From positions 372,001 through 436,000 of the forward strand of contig NZ_JBMSDV010000002.1 in NCBI RefSeq assembly GCF_049445855.1: a DNA stretch of 64,000 nt, given 5' to 3'. The notes beneath the pieces are model-generated. The model was not told the DNA's origin. It saw nothing but the letters and a program-made list of their open reading frames with translations, and did not search any database. A program made the translations under genes and the position numbers. Source of the DNA: JAGOCV01 sp049445855. Lineage in GTDB: Bacteria > Pseudomonadota > Gammaproteobacteria > Burkholderiales > Burkholderiaceae_C. The first letter of the stretch is position 1. Each line of letters starts with the position of its first letter. Positions 60,973-64,000 of this stretch are shown one piece after another.

Positions 60973-61027
60973 GCGCCTGCGGCGCCTCCCCCTCAAGGGG
61001 GCGCAGCCAGTGGCCCGGCAAAGCCGG
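60973..61027. repeat. REP-like palindromic element between pccB and pccA
   Basis: Three hairpins in a row: GCGCC-TGC-GGCGC (60973-60985), CCCCC-TCAA-GGGGG (60988-61001) and CCGGC-AAA-GCCGG (61015-61027). From memory, this word order is a frequent intergenic repeat in Acidovorax/Variovorax-type genomes. It may stabilise the upstream mRNA or dampen read-through. Confidence 0.65.
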
Positions 61028-61066
61028 TTCCACGGCTACCGCGCAAGTCCCCTCTTTGGAGATTTC

Positions 61067-63115
61067 ATGTTTAAAAGAATCCTGATTGCGAACCGCGGCG
61101 AGATTGCGTGCCGTGTCATCAAGACCGCGCAGAAGCTGGGCATCCAGACCGTGGCTGTGTATTCGGAGGCAGACAAGGATGCGCGCCATGTCGAGCTGGC
61201 CGACGAATCCGTGCTGCTCGGCGCAGCGCCATCGCGCGAGTCATACCTCGTGGCCGACAAGATCATTGCGGCCGCGAAGCAGACCGGTGCGCAGGCCATC
61301 CATCCCGGCTACGGCTTCCTGTCGGAGAACGAAGACTTCGCCAGGCGCGTGGAAGAAGAAGGCCTGATCTTCATCGGCCCCAAGCACTATTCCATCGCGG
61401 CGATGGGCGACAAGATCGCTTCCAAGAAGCTGGCCAACGAAGCGAAGGTCAACACCATTCCCGGGCACAACCAGCCGATCCTCTCGGCGGAAGAGGCGGT
61501 GGAGATTGCGAAGAAGATCGGCTATCCGGTGATGATCAAGGCATCGGCCGGTGGCGGCGGCAAGGGCCTGCGTGTCGCGTTCAACGACAAGGACTGCTTC
61601 GAGGGCTTCACCTCGTGCCGCAACGAGGCGCGCAACAGCTTCGGCGACGACCGCGTGTTCATGGAGAAATTCGTCGAGGAACCGCGTCATATCGAGATCC
61701 AGGTGCTGGGCGACTCGCAGGGCAACGTCATCTACCTGAACGAACGCGAATGCTCGATCCAGCGCCGTCACCAGAAGGTGATCGAGGAAGCGCCGTCGCC
61801 CTTCATCAGCGAAGCGACGCGCAAGGCAATGGGCGAGCAGGCCGTGCAATTGGCGAAGGCGGTGAAGTACCAGAGTGCGGGCACCGTGGAGTTCGTGGTC
61901 GGCAAGGACCAGGGCTTCTACTTCCTCGAAATGAACACGCGCCTGCAGGTCGAGCATCCGGTGACCGAGTGCATCACCGGGCTGGATCTGGTGGAGTTGA
62001 TGATCCGCGTGGCTGCGGGCGAGAAGCTGCCGCTGACGCAGGCCGACGTGAAGCGCGACGGCTGGGCCATCGAATGCCGCATCAATGCGGAAGACCCCTT
62101 CCGCAACTTCCTGCCCTCCACGGGGCGTCTGGTGAAATTCCAGCCACCGCCCGAAACGATGTTCGCTTCGGACACAGAGCATCTGCACGGTGTGCGCGTC
62201 GATACCGGTGTGTACGAAGGCGGCGAGATCCCCATGTACTACGACTCGATGATCGCCAAGCTCATCGTGCACGGCACTGACCGCGACGACGCGATCCGCA
62301 AGATGCGCGAGGCGCTCAACGGCTTCGTGATCCGCGGCATCAGCAGCAACATCCCGTTCCAGGCGGCGCTGCTCGCGCACCCCAGGTTCGTGGCGGGTGA
62401 CTTCAACACCGGCTTCATCGCCGAGAACTACGGCAGAGGCTTCGACGCGCAGGACGTACCGCATGCCGAACCGGATTTCCTCGTCGCACTTGCTGCCTTC
62501 CAGAACCGGCGCTACCGCGCGCGTGCCTCGGGCATCAGCGGGCAACTCGCGGGCCACGGCGTGAAAGTCGGCGAGAAGTTCGTCGTCGTCACGCTCGGCC
62601 ATGGTGGCGAGAACCGGTACACCGATGTATCGGTGACCGACTTCGAGGGCACGAAGGGGTCGAGCCAGGTGACGGTGGATGGCAAGGCCTACAGCATCAC
62701 ATGCAATGCGCCGCTGGGCGCAACGCGCATCCAGGGCGTCTGCAATGGTGCGGCGTTCACTGCACAGGTGGAGCGCGGCGCGTCGAAGAATCCGCTGGCA
62801 CTGCGCGTCTCGCACAACGGCACGCAGATCGACGCCATGGTGCTGTCGCCTCTGGGTGCGCAGTTGCATCGACTCATGCCCTACAAGGCACCGCCGGACC
62901 TGAGCAAGTTCCTGCTGTCGCCGATGCCGGGGCTGCTGGTCGACGTGGCCGTGCAGCCGGGTCAGAAGGTGCAGGCGGGCGAACGCCTCGCTGTCATCGA
63001 GGCGATGAAGATGGAGAACATCCTCTTCGCGTCGCAGGACGGCGTGGTCGGCAAGGTGGTCGCGAACAAGGGCGAGTCGCTCGCCGTCGACCAGGTCATC
63101 ATCGAGTTCGAGTGA
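61067..63115 (+). CDS. pccA: Propionyl-CoA carboxylase, alpha (biotin) subunit
   Basis: A 682-residue biotin-dependent subunit. Biotin carboxylase (about 1-450) starts FKRILIANRGEIACRV and has the ATP loop KASAGGGGKGLRV and FLEMNTRLQVEHPVTE. A BT linker domain follows. The C-terminal carrier domain has biotinylated Lys648 in EAMKMEN. The start is the ATG at 61067; a longer in-frame reading passes through the repeat element and is not coding. GGAG lies 6 bases before the ATG. Confidence 0.95.
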   Translation: MFKRILIANRGEIACRVIKTAQKLGIQTVAVYSEADKDARHVELADESVLLGAAPSRESYLVADKIIAAAKQTGAQAIHPGYGFLSENEDFARRVEEEGLIFIGPKHYSIAAMGDKIASKKLANEAKVNTIPGHNQPILSAEEAVEIAKKIGYPVMIKASAGGGGKGLRVAFNDKDCFEGFTSCRNEARNSFGDDRVFMEKFVEEPRHIEIQVLGDSQGNVIYLNERECSIQRRHQKVIEEAPSPFISEATRKAMGEQAVQLAKAVKYQSAGTVEFVVGKDQGFYFLEMNTRLQVEHPVTECITGLDLVELMIRVAAGEKLPLTQADVKRDGWAIECRINAEDPFRNFLPSTGRLVKFQPPPETMFASDTEHLHGVRVDTGVYEGGEIPMYYDSMIAKLIVHGTDRDDAIRKMREALNGFVIRGISSNIPFQAALLAHPRFVAGDFNTGFIAENYGRGFDAQDVPHAEPDFLVALAAFQNRRYRARASGISGQLAGHGVKVGEKFVVVTLGHGGENRYTDVSVTDFEGTKGSSQVTVDGKAYSITCNAPLGATRIQGVCNGAAFTAQVERGASKNPLALRVSHNGTQIDAMVLSPLGAQLHRLMPYKAPPDLSKFLLSPMPGLLVDVAVQPGQKVQAGERLAVIEAMKMENILFASQDGVVGKVVANKGESLAVDQVIIEFE

Positions 63116-63123
63116 GGCAGGCC

Positions 63124-63609
63124 ATGACGAGACCGTTCAAGGTATTGGGCATCCAGCAGATTGCCATCGGCGGCCCGGACAAGGGGCGCCTGCAGAAGCT
63201 GTGGGTGGACATGTTCGGCCTCGAAGTCACGGGTACGTTCAAGAGCGAGCGCGAGAACGTGGACGAGGACATCTGCGCCATCGGTACGGGACCGTTCAAG
63301 GTGGAAGTGGACCTGATGCAGCCACTCGACCCCGAAAAGAAGCCGGCCGTGCACACCACGCCGCTCAATCACGTGGGCCTTTGGATCGACGATCTGCCGG
63401 TGGCCGTGGAATGGCTCACGGCGCAGGGCGTGCGCTTCGCGCCGGGTGGCATCCGCAAGGGCGCGGCGGGTTTCGACATCTGCTTCGTGCACCCGAAGGG
63501 CAACGAGGAATTGCCGATCGGCGGCGAGGGCGTGCTGATCGAACTGGTGCAGGCACCGCCGGAAGTGGTGCAAGCCTTCACGGCGCTTGCACTGTCGCCG
63601 CAGGGCTGA
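63124..63609 (+). CDS. VOC/glyoxalase-family protein, possible methylmalonyl-CoA epimerase
   Basis: A 161-residue VOC-fold protein (two beta-alpha-beta3 units). Candidate metal ligands are Gln12 in GIQQIAIG, a residue in FKVEVDLM, the histidine in LNHVGLWIDD and the glutamate in VLIELVQ. Context at the end of the propionyl-CoA operon suggests the epimerase step needed between carboxylase and mutase. However, the first ligand is Gln, as in human glyoxalase I, where epimerases have His; a lactoylglutathione-lyase-like role is the alternative. Confidence 0.7.
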   Translation: MTRPFKVLGIQQIAIGGPDKGRLQKLWVDMFGLEVTGTFKSERENVDEDICAIGTGPFKVEVDLMQPLDPEKKPAVHTTPLNHVGLWIDDLPVAVEWLTAQGVRFAPGGIRKGAAGFDICFVHPKGNEELPIGGEGVLIELVQAPPEVVQAFTALALSPQG

Positions 63610-63624
63610 AAGACCAGCTGATCT

Positions 63625-64000
63625 TCAGGCGCCGGGACGGCGCCACAAGGCGAGCGTCGCGGCCAGCAGCCACATGCCGGCCGCGCAACTGCGGTTGATG
63701 ACGAGCAGGCTGCGTGCCGACAGCCAGCGCACCGCGTGCATGCCGGCCGATGCATAGACCACCATCACCATCGTGTCGAGCGTGACGAACACGCTGCCCA
63801 GCAGCGCGAACTGTGGTGCCTGTGGCAGCGACGTATCGATGAACTGCGGCAGGAAGGCCGCGAAGAACAGCACCGTCTTCGGGTTGGACAGCGCCACCGT
63901 CAGGCTGCGCGTGAACGCGAGGCGCGGTGCCACAGGGCGGGCTTCGAGCGAGCCCAGTGCACAGGCCATGCCTGCAGGCCGATTGCGCCACATCTTCACG
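63625..64000 (-). CDS. LysE/RhtB-family exporter, C-terminal part
   Basis: About 125 residues of a membrane exporter; the N-terminal part lies beyond 64000. It contains the family signature SNPKTVLFFAAFLPQFID, then helices (LGSVFVTLDTMVMVVYASAG) and a final helix (AGMWLLAATLALW). LysE/RhtB proteins export amino acids such as lysine, threonine or homoserine lactone. It converges on the VOC gene with 15 bases between stop codons. Confidence 0.88.
   Translation of the reverse strand, partial: VKMWRNRPAGMACALGSLEARPVAPRLAFTRSLTVALSNPKTVLFFAAFLPQFIDTSLPQAPQFALLGSVFVTLDTMVMVVYASAGMHAVRWLSARSLLVINRSCAAGMWLLAATLALWRRPGA

Overview
The window reads as a chromosomal segment of a high-G+C betaproteobacterium of the order Burkholderiales, most likely family Comamonadaceae. 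The support is the density of Bug/TctC-type solute receptors and TRAP transporters, the order thrS-infC-rpmI-rplT-pheS-pheT-ihfA-MerR-tRNA-Pro, a phaC-phaA-phaB polyhydroxyalkanoate cluster, a lysine/alanine-rich SWIB protein, and an intergenic repeat that I recall from Acidovorax/Variovorax-like genomes. The species cannot be fixed from the sequence alone. I saw no phage, insertion sequence or CRISPR array.

Layout. 1-5930: end of a tripartite tricarboxylate transporter (TctB fragment, Bug receptor) with a TetR regulator, a divergent acetolactate-synthase-like enzyme, a histone-like SWIB protein, an EamA transporter and a gamma-glutamylcyclotransferase-like protein. 6000-7830: isocitrate lyase behind two matching palindromes, then a tiny zinc-finger protein. 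7886-16108: the translation operon. It has a threonine-containing leader peptide and hairpins before thrS, an ATC-started infC, a structured RNA before rpmI, and ends in ihfA, a MerR protein and tRNA-Pro. 16137-23163: two similar modules, each a divergent IclR regulator plus a TRAP receptor; the second continues into aroQ and the TRAP membrane subunits. 23197-25443: orphan response regulator, ferredoxin, CreA and Nudix.

25524-37707 is an aromatic catabolism island. A minus-strand operon encodes an FAD oxidoreductase, a gentisate-1,2-dioxygenase-type cupin enzyme, an FAH-type hydrolase and a TRAP transporter, with a divergent MarR gene. A second minus-strand operon encodes a Rieske oxygenase, a glutamine-synthetase-like ligase, a ferredoxin and an ABM-domain protein, with a divergent GntR gene and a perfect 16-bp palindrome between them. 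A zeta-class GST (maleylpyruvate/maleylacetoacetate isomerase type) follows, so oxygenation, ring cleavage, isomerisation and hydrolysis are all represented.

37719-44358: PgeF, the PHA genes and a CPA2 potassium/proton antiporter. 44578-51272: a receiver protein divergent from a four-gene signalling operon (CHASE3-GAF hybrid kinase with three receivers, CheR, CheB, receiver-kinase). No chemoreceptor, CheA or CheW is present; this is the best candidate here for an undescribed signalling system. 51655-55448: dusA, then an IclR-controlled pair (Bug receptor plus TfdA/TauD dioxygenase). 55445-63609: propionyl-CoA to succinyl-CoA pathway (GntR regulator, methylmalonyl-CoA mutase, MeaB, propionyl-CoA carboxylase beta and alpha, VOC protein). 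63625-64000: 3' part of a LysE-family exporter.

Recurring theme: most catabolic units are a divergent regulator facing a transporter or enzyme operon, with a short palindrome in the shared promoter region. All functions are assigned from reading translated sequence and family motifs; no database search was run.
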